From positions 63,828,001 to 63,892,000 of the forward strand of contig JASDFA010000018.1 in assembly GCA_035772735.1 (NCBI GenBank): DNA of 64,000 bases, written 5' to 3'. A program made the position numbers and the translations under genes. The stretch comes from Datura wrightii (Eukaryota; Streptophyta; Magnoliopsida; Solanales; Solanaceae). The notes beneath the pieces were generated by a model, which searched no databases, was not told where the DNA came from, and saw only the letters and a program-made list of their open reading frames with translations. This document shows, piece after piece, positions 21,938 through 32,279 of the stretch (within the stretch, counting starts at the first letter, position 1; each line of letters starts with the position of its first letter).

Positions 21938-23452
21938 TGATCACGGGAAAAAATAGCATACCCGAGATACGCTTTATGACTTAAAGTAGGCTTGTTTATC
22001 TAAGTTATTGTATACATTTTCATGTAATTTTATATGAAGTGGAGATATGTGCTAACCAACATGATTAGCCTTTGTTTTGTAGGTTTTGATGACTTTTGAG
22101 TAACTAATCCATGAGTTGGTGAAGTAGAGGCTTGGAAACGCAATTAACCCGCGAACGTTGGCAAAGAGGAGGCACAAAACAGCCCACCTGCGCGTCGGCA
22201 ACGTGCCACGGCAGGCAGGCCGATCACAACAGCCCACCTGCACGTTGGCAACGTGCCACGGCAGGCTGGCTGCGCGACATGGAGGTGTCAACGCGCTGCT
22301 AACGCGGCAGGGTGCTGCCGAGGCCAAATTTCGTGTGATTTCCAGAGAGCTTTCGCGTTGCCTCCGTGTCACGGAGGCAGTGCTCCGCGATACACTCCGT
22401 GACATGGAGCCATTCCACGACAGGCCAAATTATGCACGTTTCTCATTTATTATAAATAGGTCCCTTAGCTCCTAATTCCATTTGGTCACGATTTTATTCT
22501 GGAAAACTACCTAGGAGTGAAGGGAGAAGTGGGAGAACTCATCTAGGGTTTGTCAAATTCCCTTCTCATCTACCAAATTCATGTAAGTATGTTAGTTTAG
22601 TAGTAGTTAGTGTAGTTTTACGAACATGAATGGCAAGAACCCTTCCTCTAGGGTTGAAGCCATGAATTATGATTGTGATTTTATGAAATTGTTTTGGAAT
22701 TAAGTTATTGATTGTTGTTTTCATCTTGCATTCTGGATTGTTGGTTGTTTTTATGATTGATCACCATGAAAGCATATTTGTTAGCTTGAGTAATAGCTTG
22801 AGAAAGCATTACCTAGGTCAGGACATAAGAATGTGAGGAGCACGTTTGTATCTCAGGAGAGATTTTTGTGTCAGGATAGAAATATACCTAACACCGTGTT
22901 TGGTTGAGACACGGGGGTTATGAAAGACCAACTTGGGATGTCACATCACCACTCGAAGAAGTAGTTGTGAGGCTAAGTTGAGTTAAATGGTTAGACACAC
23001 GAAAGTCCCTAATCGTTTCCCCGTAAACCACAACATAATTGATTGCCCGTGACTAGAAATTAAACTCCTCGCTCAAATGATGCAGTGAGGCTAGATTGCC
23101 GTGTTTAGAGGTTCGAAAGATCGTAAACATGCAATTCTAATTATGTGAAATAACAATTGATAGTTCCATGCTTAAAGCATTGCAAATCGTAGTATTGCAT
23201 GATTAATTGGTTTTAACTCTATGTTGCTCCTAGAGTAATTTCAGAATACCTCGTTGACCCAAACTTTGACTTAATTAATCTCAATCGAAAATGTCTATAA
23301 CCAATACTTGAGGTATTTAAGATCACACTATAAATGGATAGTTAGAGGAATGGGTCCAGTCCCTGTGGGTTCGACAATCCGGTTCTTTAAAAAGAGCCAC
23401 TATATTACTTGCACGACCCGTACACTTACGGACGCGCGAATCGGGCACGTTA
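21938..23452 (+). repeat. 3' LTR of element A
   Basis: It runs TGATCACGGG to GGGCACGTTA. The terminal CA of the 5' copy has become TA here. It has TATAAATAGG at 22451 and CGTGNCACG copies at 22202, 22252 and 22365, plus a decayed one at about 22397. The target duplication ctttt follows at 23453-23457. Confidence 0.93.
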
Positions 23453-23457
23453 CTTTT

Positions 23458-23674
23458 CCACTCCTTGCTTCCAAGTCCATTCCCGATTTTTACCAACATG
23501 TATCTTAGCTTCCCCAAAATTCCATTTTATCTGCAAAACAACACTAATCATGTTGGTTAGTATAAATTCACATTTTAACTACAAATCAAATGAGAATGCA
23601 CAAATAACGATAAATAACAAAGATGAAATGAAGCATTTGCGTATCACTTGGGCATATAATTCTGCCCAAGATTA
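23458..23674 (-). repeat. 5' LTR of element B, distal part
   Basis: Continuation of the LTR broken at 15839. It is homologous to 4513-4729. It holds the perfect inverted repeat CTTGGGC (23647-23653) and GCCCAAG (23664-23670) at the sense 5' end. The last base pair is TA instead of CA. The duplication gacat follows at 23675-23679. Confidence 0.92.
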
Positions 23675-23679
23675 GACAT

Positions 23680-24120
23680 GGAGCGAAAGAACAAGTAGAC
23701 AAGGACTGGCCAATCATATTATGGCCACCAGAGGTCTGGCGGTAGCACCCGCCCACAACAGCAACAGTAGCAGCAGCAGCAGCATCAGAGGGCTCCAACC
23801 CCTAGATCAGCCGACACCCGTACCTTTCGGTCCCACCAGGTCGGAGGGGTGGAGCATCTAACTCTCAGTTTGAGAGCTATAGTGCCAACAATAGGTATCC
23901 ATCTTGCCTCAAGTGTGGCAAGAACCACTCATGAGAGTGTCTTCAGGGTCGAGAGGGCTGTTTTGGTTGTGGACAACTTGGTCATCGTCTTAAGGAATTC
24001 TTGTCAGTAGGATAGGGAAGTCCACAATCCACTACCTCAGTAGCTCTATCAGGCCGACCAGCTCAGCAGGAAAACCATTCAGGTACAGATGGAAGCCAGC
24101 GCCAAAACCGTATTTATACA
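23680..24120 (+). pseudogene. D gag, C-terminal part with zinc knuckle
   Basis: It resumes the D gag interrupted at 3223. MERKNK is followed by a serine, glycine and glutamine-rich linker with a CAG-type run near 23765-23785 (poly-Q). A cysteine pair CLKCGKNHS lies near 23900 and a second knuckle CFGCGQLGHRLKE near 23970, typical of Tekay gag, which often shows two cysteine clusters. Several stops and a frame change interrupt it. Confidence 0.78.
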
Positions 24121-24660
24121 TTGTCTTCTCATCAGGATCAGGAGAGCTCACTTGACGTGGTCACGAGTATGTTACGCCTTTTTCATCTAGACATGTATGC
24201 CCTAGTAGATCTAGGAGCCACTCTATCATTCGTACCTCCCTTCATAGTAGTACAATTTGATATCAGTCAATAGGTCCTCTCAAAACCATTTTCAGTCTCC
24301 ACCCCAGTTGGCGTGTTAGTTAGAGCTAACTGGGTGTATAGAAACTGTCCAGTCTCGATCTTCAATAAATTTATTCCAGCTAACCTTGTACAGTTAGACA
24401 AGGTCGACCTCTACCTCATTCTTGGCATGGATTGGTTACACTCCAGTTATGACTCAGTCGATTGCAGAACTAGGTTCGTCAGGTTTTAGTTCCCTAATGA
24501 GCTAGATCTAGAATGGACGGGCAGTAGTTCAGCACCGAAGGTAGGTTTATTTCCTTCCTTAAGGCAAGAAAGATTATTTCTAAGGGTTGTACTTACCATC
24601 TAGTTCAGGTCAAGGATTCTGACTCTGGGACCCCAGCTATCTAGTCAGTCCCTGTTGTTA
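24121..24660 (+). pseudogene. D aspartic protease
   Basis: Motifs: LDVVTSMLRLFHLDMYALVD, then LVDLGATLSFVPPF, with D-L-G in the place of the usual D-S/P-G active site, and YLILGMDWLHSSY, the second conserved protease block. The flanking piece FVRF and the decayed region to 24660 link to RT. One stop lies near 24271 and another near 24489. Confidence 0.8.
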
Positions 24661-25450
24661 GCGAATTTCCAGATGTGTTCCTCGAAGATCTTCTCAGAGT
24701 TCCTCCTGAACGGGAAATCGACTTTGCTATAGACCTTCTCCCAAATACTTAGCCCATCTCCATACCTCCTTATAGAATGGCTCCGACTAAACTTAAGGAT
24801 TTGAAAGAGCAAATAAAAGATCTTCTTGATAAGGGTTTTATCAGACCTAGCATCTCTCCCTAGGGTCCTCTAGTACTATTCATGCGGAAGAAAGACAGTA
24901 CCCTCAGAATGTGCATCGACTACCGTCAGTTGAATAAGGTCACAATCAAGAACAGGTATTCCTTACCCAGAATTGATGACCTGTTTGACCAACTTTAAGG
25001 AGCTAGCTGTTTCTCCAAAATAGATCTCAGGTCAGGGTATCATCAACTAAGAGTCAAAGAGTGACATACCGAAAATAACTTTCAAAACTCGGGATGGTCA
25101 CTATGAGTTTGTGGTTATGTTCTTCGGAGCAACAAATGCCCCTGTAGCCTTTATGGACCTGATGAATAGAGTCTTCAAGCAGTATTTGGATATGTTCGTC
25201 ATTGTATTTATCGATGACACTTTGGTATACTTTATAAATGTGGAAGAGCACTCTAATCACCTGAGGATAGTGCTTTAGAAACTCAGAGACCACCAACTGT
25301 TCGCCAAGTTCAGCAAGTGTGAATTCTGGTTGACGTCCGTGACTTTCCTGGGTTATGTGGTCTCGGGTGAGGTTATTCAGGTTGATCCTCAAAAGATAGC
25401 AACAGCGAAAGACTGGTCAAACCTACCTCCCCAATCGAAATTAGAAGTTT
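24661..25450 (+). pseudogene. D reverse transcriptase
   Basis: The early motifs are visible at the DNA level: DKGFIRPS near 24830 and CIDYRQLNKVTIKN near 24915. KITFKTRDGHYEFVVMFFGA follows near 25075, and then VIVFIDDTLVYF near 25200, whose FIDD is the catalytic box. The tail reads FSKCEFWLTSVTFLGYVVSG. Frameshifts near 25060 and 25420 and several stops disable it. Confidence 0.85.
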
Positions 25451-26000
25451 CTTGGGTTTGGCCTGTTATTACCGATGCTTTGTGGAAGGCTTTTCTTCTA
25501 TAGCATCCCCTCTGACTAGGCTGACTCAGAAGAAGTTGAAATTTCAGTGGTCAGATGTGTGTGAGAAGAGTTTCCAGGAGTTAAAAACTCGACACACTAC
25601 CGCCCCAGTGTTTACCCTACCGGAAGGATCAGATGGGTTTGTATTTTATTGTGACGCTTCTAGAGTTGGACTCGGTTGTGTTTTGATGTAGCGAGGCAAG
25701 GTGATAGGCTATGCCTCCAGATAGCTCAAGGTTCATGAAAAAAATTATCTGACTCATGACCTGGAGTTGGCAGCGGTGGTGTTTATGCTGAACAGATGGA
25801 GACATTATCTGTACGGGGCTCACGCGGATGTCTTCAGCGATCACAACAGCCTTCAGTATGTATTCAGTTAGAAGGACCTAAATCTTCATCAGAGAAGGTA
25901 GTTATAACTCCTAAAGGACTATGACATGAGTGTGCTATATCACCCGGGCAAAGCCAATGTGGTGGCTGGTGCCCTAAGCAGATTGTCTATAGGTAGCATG
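25451..26000 (+). pseudogene. D RNase H
   Basis: The frame from 25452 reads GLACYYRCFVEGFSSIASPL (RT connection) and FVFYCDASRVGLGCVLM (catalytic D). The next part has YASR, VHEKNYLTHDLELAAVVF (catalytic E), FSDHNSLQYVF (catalytic D) and HPGKANVVAGALSRL. Stops occur at about 25689, 25722 and 25870. Confidence 0.85.
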
Positions 26001-27010
26001 ACTCATGTTGAGGAAGGCAAAAAGGAACTAGCGAAGGATATCCACAGACTAGCTCGACTAGGGGTGCAGTTGGTTTATTCAGCTGAGGGTGGAGTGGTAA
26101 TGCAAAGTGGGTCAGCTTCCTCTTTGGTTGTTGAAGTTAAGTCCAGACAGGATGAGGATCCCATCTTACTTAAGTTGAAGGAAGCAATACTCATAAAAGA
26201 GATTGAGGCTTTCTCCAAAGAGGGAGATGGTGTTCTCCGTTACCAGGGTAGATTGTGTGTACCGGACGTCGGTGAGTTGAGACAACAGATACTGGTTTAA
26301 GCACACAGCTCGAGATACTCCATCCACCCTGGTGCAACTAAAATATATTGCGATTTGTGGGATATTTACTAGTGGAACAACATGAAAAGAGATATCGCTG
26401 AATTTGTAGCTAAGTTCCCAAATTACCAGCAAGTCAAGGTAGAGCACCAGAGATCGGGAGGTATGACTCAGGATAACAGCATACTCACATGGAAGTGGGA
26501 AGAAGTGAATATGGACTTTATTATTGGTCTACCTCAAACTCATCAGCGACATGATTCTATCTGGGTAGTGGTAGACCGGATGACTAAGTCAGCATATTTT
26601 CTTTCAGTTAAAACTACAAATTTAGTTGAGGACTATGCTAGGCATATCTGGGAGTTGGTCAGGCTACATGGGTTGCCATTATCCATTATTTCAGACAGAG
26701 GTACCCAACTCAGCTCGCATTTCTGGAAGTCTTTTCAGAAGGGACTTGGTACCCAGGTCAAGCTCAGCACAGCTTTTCACCCGCAGATAGATAGGAAAGC
26801 TGTGCGGACTATTCATACTCTAGAAGATATGTTGAGAGCGTGTGTGATCGATTTCAAGGGCATTTGGGATGACCACTTGCCCCTTATCGAGTTTGCGTGC
26901 AACAACAACTACCACTCCAGTATCCGATGTCCCCGTTTGATGCATTGTATGGTAGGAGATTCAGATCTCCTATTGGATAGTTTGAGGTTGGTGAAGCTAC
27001 TTTAATCAGG
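26001..27010 (+). pseudogene. D integrase
   Basis: Upstream is VLRYQGRLCVPDVGELRQQI, then a zinc-binding region and, from 26382, KRDIAEFVAKFPNYQQVK, where the first of the expected cysteines is lost (F in place of C). The core has VNMDFIIGLPQTHQRHDSIW (catalytic D), IISDRGTQLSSHFW (catalytic D) and STAFHPQIDRKAVRTIHTLE (glutamate region). It ends with a frameshift near 26930 and a stop at 27003. The domain would insert D cDNA, but decay prevents this. Confidence 0.86.
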
Positions 27011-27059
27011 CCAGACTCGGTTCATGAACCTATACAGAAGGTACAACTCATCAGAGGAA

Positions 27060-27564
27060 GATTAAGAACAACTCAGAGCCGTCAGAAATCTTATGCTAAT
27101 GTAAGGAGAAGAGAATTGGAGTTTGCTGTGGATGACTGGGTCTATCTGAAAATTTCACCCATGAAAAGGGTGATGATATTTGGGAAGAAGGAAAAGCTCA
27201 CCCCGAGATATGTGGGACCCTACAGAATACTAAGGAGAATTGGCAAGGTGTCTTATGAGCTGGAATTTCCTTTAGAGTTGACATCTGTGCACCCTGTATT
27301 CCATGTGTCACTATTGAAGCAGTGCATTAGTGATCCAACATCAGTTGTGCCATTAGACAGCATGGGAGTGAAAGATAGTTTCTCATATGAGGAGGTCCCA
27401 GTCCAGATTTTGGATTGTTAGTTTCATAAGTTGAGGAACAAGAAGGTAGCTTCGGTCAAAGTCTTGTGGAGGAATCAGCAGGTTGAGGGAGCTATGTGGG
27501 AGGCCGAAGCGGATATGATTGTTAGATACCCCCATTTGTTCCCTTCCGACTCAATTTCAGTTTA
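27060..27564 (+). pseudogene. D integrase C-terminus and chromodomain-like tail
   Basis: The GPY/F-type module reads RYVGPYRILRRIGKVSYELE, then HPVFHVSLLKQCISDP. After a stop at 27419 the tail has KVASVKVLWRNQQVEGAMWE, followed by EADMIVRYPHLF. This W-and-E pattern is the degenerate chromodomain found at the end of Tekay/Del integrases, thought to direct insertion to heterochromatin. The same module is seen in F, J and K. Confidence 0.82.
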
Positions 27565-27782
27565 AGGTATCAATTTCCTCCCCAAAATTGCATTTAATTT
27601 GTGTGTTTCAGTTTCTTTCATGTAAATGGATATGTGTATGATTAGTGAATTCAGTTCAGATTTGTGGTTCAGTTCAGAGGTATTCATTCCGCTAGTTTCA
27701 GCTTTCATGATCGGTATTGGTGTATAAAAATTGCCATTCTCTGCTTTCCTGTGTGTTTTCCAACATTCGAGGATAAATGTTT

Positions 27783-27797
27783 CCAAGGGGGAGATAT
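27783..27797 (+). other. Polypurine tract of D
   Basis: CCAAGGGGGAGATAT lies directly before TGTAATG of the 3' LTR. The identical sequence is found in reverse at 56746-56760 in K. Confidence 0.8.
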
Positions 27798-30283
27798 TGT
27801 AATGCTCCATAAACTCAAAGACTAGAAACGGGACTTAAAATAGAGAAAACTGAAAATCTACACCAGGTCACAAAATAAGTCGTTTTGTGACCCGTGGGGG
27901 TGGGAGGGGGGAGGGGAGGGGTGACCACGAGTTGTTAAGTGACTCGTTGTGAGGCCTGTGGACTTAGTGGAAAATTTGAAGAATAGGTGACCACGGGTGT
28001 GACCCCGAGTCGTGGTCAGCCCCACAAGTAGTGATATGACCCGTGGTAAAGAACAATTTAAGGCCGGGAAAAATGTTAGGCCATGAACCTAATGACTAGT
28101 CACCACGAGTCGTGGTCCATGCCACGACCCGTTAGGTGACTCGTGATCAGAATTTGGTTTAGAGGAGGCTAGGAAGTGTACCCAATGGGTCCTCACCACG
28201 AATCGTTTGGAACACTACGAGTCGTGGTGTCACCTTTAGGGATTCTAGGGAAGTTTGGAGTAGTGGAGCCAACGAGAGGTGACCACAAGCCGTGATCACC
28301 AACCATGACTCGTTAAGTCCCCGTGGTGACCGGTAGTAGGTTCTAGATAGTTTACCTCACAAGTGTGACCACGAGTCGTGGTCACTGGGCACGACTCATT
28401 AGGTCCCTCGTAAGGGGCCTAATAGTCAGTTTTCCTGTGAATTTCCAAAGGTTGTTTTAGTAATCTCCTAACCTCCTAGACCTTAAACTACGTCATTTTA
28501 GTATATTCTTAAGGGAATTTATAGGGAAAAAATGGTTTCCCCCTCATTCCCCATGCAAATTCTCAGAAAATCATCGTAGAACTTCTCTAAGAGCATTTCA
28601 GAGCAAGAACTAGGGAAGTCCTTTTCTCCTCGGATTCTCAAGAAAATTCTTCAGGCTTCTTCACCAGGTATGTGGGAATTCAACCAGGAAATAGTCCTTC
28701 CCTTGTGTCCCCAAATTCCTCCCTACCTTTCTCTATCAGTTCTAGCCCTAGAATTATCGAATGTTAAGAAATTCTTAGTTAGATTTTGTTTAAATTCTTG
28801 TGGATATTATTTTATGATAATTGTAGATATTTTCCACCAGTTTGTGACTGTATTGGTGCTTTTCCCTATAATGAAAATTCTAGCCTAGCTCTTCAACGTA
28901 GAAAATCTTTAATCTTGTAATATTGTTTGAATATCCAAATTTTGCTTGATTTTATCAGTGTTGGAAACTCCCATGTTGTTAGTAGTATTGAAACTCAATC
29001 AGGTAATTGTCAGTTCAATTTTACTCAAAATGCTAGAATTGTCAGTGTCAGTCAGAAATGTCAGCTGATCAGTTTGACTATAGATTTTCCCGAGGTGTCA
29101 GTAGTACCTCCTTGTCCAGAATCAGATTTAGAATTCAGTTTTAGTAGTCCACTAGGCGGTCATGATATTTTAGATCAGCAGCTCTGACTAGCCTTAGTAC
29201 CCCAGCTTCAGATTACAGTTTGTTCTTTAGATGGTTACGACGCTCCCAGATAAGCAGCTCGGACCGGTCTTAGAACCCAGTTCTAGAATTCGGTCCGATA
29301 ATACTCTCAGGGTCCTTTCATATATGTATCCCTGACTAATCTTGGGCCACAATTTCGAGCTATTAACTTAGTATTCAGTCTAGGACTATCCAGTAGGAGT
29401 ATACTTAGCATCGAGCGGACCGGGGTTCTAATGCACTTAGGTTACTAGAAGTACGTTGCCACCGTAGGTTACAGTTTTATTTGGCCTCATGGCCCCAAAC
29501 TCTTGTGATCATCTAGGTCATGCCTTTATACCCTAGCAAGGTATATTCGGTCCTACCAATGGGGTGTATACATCGGACTCCACGTCTAGCTCACGTAGTT
29601 ATATGTCGGTTATAGACTCTCCCACTAGTCAGATCAGCTTAGTTTCATATCAGTTTAGATGAATACCTCAGATTTAGGGCATGTTCTTGACCATCAAACA
29701 GGGTCTTTTAGACCATCTCAATTATTTCAGTTATTCAGTTCAGTAGCTTTAGTTGGTCATTACATGTCTTTTCAGTTCAATACTTTTATCCCTTTGTATT
29801 ATGTTTTCTCCAACTTACTCAGTACATTCAAAGTACTGACACATAATTTTATGCTGTATCGTTTTATGATACAACTGCAGGATCTCAGTGTCGGCCTCGC
29901 TAGCCGATCTCTCTCCGAAGACTTCAGCAGTTCTAATTGGTGCGTCCTCATCTTTCGAGGACTGAGATTATTTCATTTAATTACATTTTCTTTTCTTCTA
30001 CATAGATTTGGAGTTAGCTGGGGGCTTGTCCCAGCAACTCATCAGTTGTAGTTCCTTTCAGACGCAGATTTGGATTTCAGACTTGTTATTATGTTCAAAT
30101 ATTTTTAGATATTATGAATCAACTTTATTCTGTCAAATGTTTATATTTTTTCTTTAAACTTCCGCTATTTATATTTATATGTTTACTAAGAATGCTAGTG
30201 TATGATAGACCAGGGGTTCACTTGGGGTTACTTGTGACTCCAATTACCGTGTTCCGTTCAGGGTGTAAGCTCGGGGTGTGACA
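27798..30283 (+). repeat. 3' LTR of element D
   Basis: It is 2486 bases, TGTAATGCTC to GGTGTGACA, about 370 bases longer than the 5' copy because of two deletions there. It contains the 21-bp inverted repeat 28365-28385 with ten-base arms around one G, a 15-bp copy at 28102-28116 and several near copies. A G-rich stretch at 27893-27924 has four or more G tracts. It is homologous to the K LTR 54338-56745 in reverse. Confidence 0.9.
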
Positions 30284-30820
30284 ACCTGTTATCACATAAG
30301 TCCAAGAGCTGGAAGTAATAATTCACGATTTCCTTGCTGAAGGTATTATTCATACTAATGCTTTTTATCAAAGTATTAATTATGGTGCTAATAATCAGTT
30401 ACTCATTGAAGGTTTAGTCATCAATGAGGCTTTTCAAGTTGCAGTCATAATTGAAAAGCTACCTGCTTCATGGAGGGACTTTAAGAATTATCTAAAGCAC
30501 AAGTGAAAAGAGATGAAGCGTGAAGATCTAATCATTTGATTGAGAATCGAAGACGATAATAAAGCTGCTGAAAGGAAGGTATGGTGAAACTCAAAATTAT
30601 GGGGCCAAATATTGTTGAGATTGCTCCAACTAATCTGAAAAAGAAGAAGAAGCCTTCTGGACCAAAGAATTATCCTAGAAAGAAGAAATTCAAAGGAAAT
30701 TGCCACGATTGTGGAAAGATTGGACAAGGGTACTGAATGTGTTGCTCCAAAGAAAGAGAAGCAAAAGGGTCCAGCTAACATGGCTAAAAGAACCATGGAG
30801 ATTGATGATTTGCGCTATGC
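30284..30820 (+). pseudogene. L gag, part 2, with a 69-base in-frame insert
   Basis: It resumes after D: VQELEVIIHDFLAEG, then 23 extra residues (30345-30413) flanked by two copies of TGAAGGT, then LVINEAFQVAVIIEKLPASW and KNYLKHK. A zinc-knuckle remnant CHDCGKIGQ near 30700 has Q where H is expected, then a stop. Copia gag normally continues into protease in the same frame. Here stops and shifts separate them. Confidence 0.78.
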
Positions 30821-31310
30821 TATCTGAATGCAATCTAGTGGAAAGCTCCATGGACTGGTGGCTTGACTTTGGAGCCACTCGACATGCTTGTGCTGTCAGA
30901 GAAGCATTTTCTTCCTATGCCCCTTCTAGACCCAATGAGACCATGTATATGGAAAACTCTGCAAAAGCCAAGATCGAAGGGTATGGAAAAATATTTCTAA
31001 AAATGACATCCAACAAGGTGGTGACTCTCAAGAGTGTCTGTCATGTTCAGGAAATGAGGAAGAACTTAGTTTCTGCTGGGATTCTCATCAAGAATGGATT
31101 TGAGTGTGTTTTTGTTTCAAATCGAACTGTAATAAATAAGATTGATATGTGTGTAGGAAAAGGTTACCTTACTGAGGGCCTTTTCAAACTAAATGTAATT
31201 GTTGTTGAAAACAATAAAATTACAGCTTCTTCTAACTTACTTGATTCAAATAATTTATGGCATTCATGTTTAGGACATGTCAATTATAAAACCTTGCAAA
31301 AATGATCAAT
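30821..31310 (+). pseudogene. L protease and pre-integrase region
   Basis: DFGATRHACAVREAF at about 30870 is the Copia protease active-site region (usually DSGATxH, here F for S). It continues with KAKIEGYGKIFLKMTSNKVV, CHVQEMRKNLVSAGILIKNG and the pre-integrase motif LWHSCLGHVNYKTLQK near 31250-31300. The frame 30700-31305 is open for 201 codons, the longest intact stretch of L. Confidence 0.82.
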
Positions 31311-32075
31311 TTGGAATTATTGCTAAAATTTGAATGTAATCAATGAAAATGTCAAATCTGCATTGAATCTAAGTATGTTAAACATCCTTATAAGTCAATT
31401 GAAAGGAATTCAAGTCGCTTAAACTTAATTCACACAGACAGTTGTGACATGAAGTCAATACCATCTCATGGTGGAAAGAAATATTTCATATTGACGGCAG
31501 TAGACGGTACTACTATGTTTACTTACTCAAAAGTAAGGACAAAGTTATTGATGCATTTAAGAAATATAAAATTGAAGTTGAAACACAGCTTAACAAAAAG
31601 ATGAAAATAATAAGGAGTGATAGGGGCGGCGAATATGAATCTGCTTTTGAAAAAATATGTTTGGAATATGACATTATTCATCAAACAACTGCCCCTTACT
31701 CGCCACAATCTAATTAATGGGATTGTGGAAAGGAAAAATAGAATGTTAAAGGAGATGATGAATGCTTTGTTGATAAGTTCTTGTTTACCCCAGAACTTGT
31801 GGGGGTACTTATCCTTACGGCTAGTAAAATACTCAATCGAGTATCCTATAGCAAAACACAATCCATTCTATATGAAAAATGGAAAGGAAGAAAGTCTAAC
31901 CTTAAATATTTGAAAGTGTTGGGGTATTTGACTAAGGTGCAAGTTCCTAAATCCAAAAGGGTTAATATAGGACATAAAACTGTTGATTGTGTTTTCATAG
32001 GATATGCTAAAAATAGTAAAGTATATCGATTTCTAGTTCATAAATCAGAAAATCCTGACATTCATTTTATACGGT
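31311..32075 (+). pseudogene. L integrase
   Basis: Pieces in two frames: CIESKYVKHPYKSIERNSSR and FILTAVDGTTM (catalytic D region), RSDRGGEYESAFEK (catalytic D) near 31615, QTTAPYSPQSN near 31685, where Copia integrases carry the glutamate segment, then KILNRVSYSKTQS, LKVLGYLTKVQVP and VDCVFIGYAKNSKVYRFLV. Frameshifts lie near 31550 and 31720. The domain order before RT confirms Copia. Confidence 0.82.
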
Positions 32076-32279
32076 AATGGAATCAGACAATGCTGAATTT
32101 TTTGAACATATATATTCGTATAAATAAAAACGTGAATCGTCTAGTCAAGGATCTAAATGACCTTAGGAAAAAATAAATAAAATTATTCCTAATAAGGAGA
32201 ATCCAAGACGTAGCAAATGTCAAAGCACTTCTACTTCCTTTGGAACAGATTTTCTAATATTTTTATTGGAAAATGAGCC

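Larger units (their letters stand above)
15840..23452 (+). mobile_element. Element A, gag-protease-only Athila relative
   Basis: The element is 7613 bases, flanked by perfect ctttt duplications (15835-15839 and 23453-23457). LTRs of 1538 and 1515 bases surround a tRNA-Asp primer site, one gag-protease frame (17514-20003), a hairpin, a 1.9-kb untranslated tail and a polypurine tract. No RT, RNase H or integrase motif is found in any frame of 17378-21937. It therefore needs enzymes supplied in trans and resembles the class called TR-GAG or gag-only retrotransposons. LTRs differ little, so it is the youngest insertion of this nest. Confidence 0.92.
3224..23674 (-). mobile_element. Athila-like Ty3/gypsy element B with a third ORF
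   Basis: Perfect 5-bp duplications gacat flank it (3219-3223 and 23675-23679). It reads on the minus strand: 5' LTR 23674 down to 14550 (split by A), primer site 14543-14526, gag, protease, RT, RNase H, integrase down to 9053, then a long non-pol region with a third ORF, polypurine tract and 3' LTR 4729-3224. Without A the length is about 12.8 kb. The tRNA-Asp primer site, the gag core and RT motifs such as FMDDFSIFG identify the Athila lineage. Sampled LTR stretches differ at a few percent, so it is younger than D. Confidence 0.92.
161..30283 (+). mobile_element. Ty3/gypsy chromovirus D (Tekay/Del-like), interrupted by B
   Basis: The element has 5' LTR 161-2275, an initiator-Met primer site, gag from 2495, then pol from 23680 to 27564, a polypurine tract and 3' LTR 27798-30283. 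Element B sits at 3224-23679. Without B the length is about 9.7 kb. Flanks are gcctg (156-160) and acctg (30284-30288), a 5-bp duplication with one change. The order gag, protease, RT, RNase H, integrase, C-terminal chromodomain-like tail fits the chromovirus branch. Many stops and frameshifts and diverged LTRs make it older than B and A. Confidence 0.9.
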
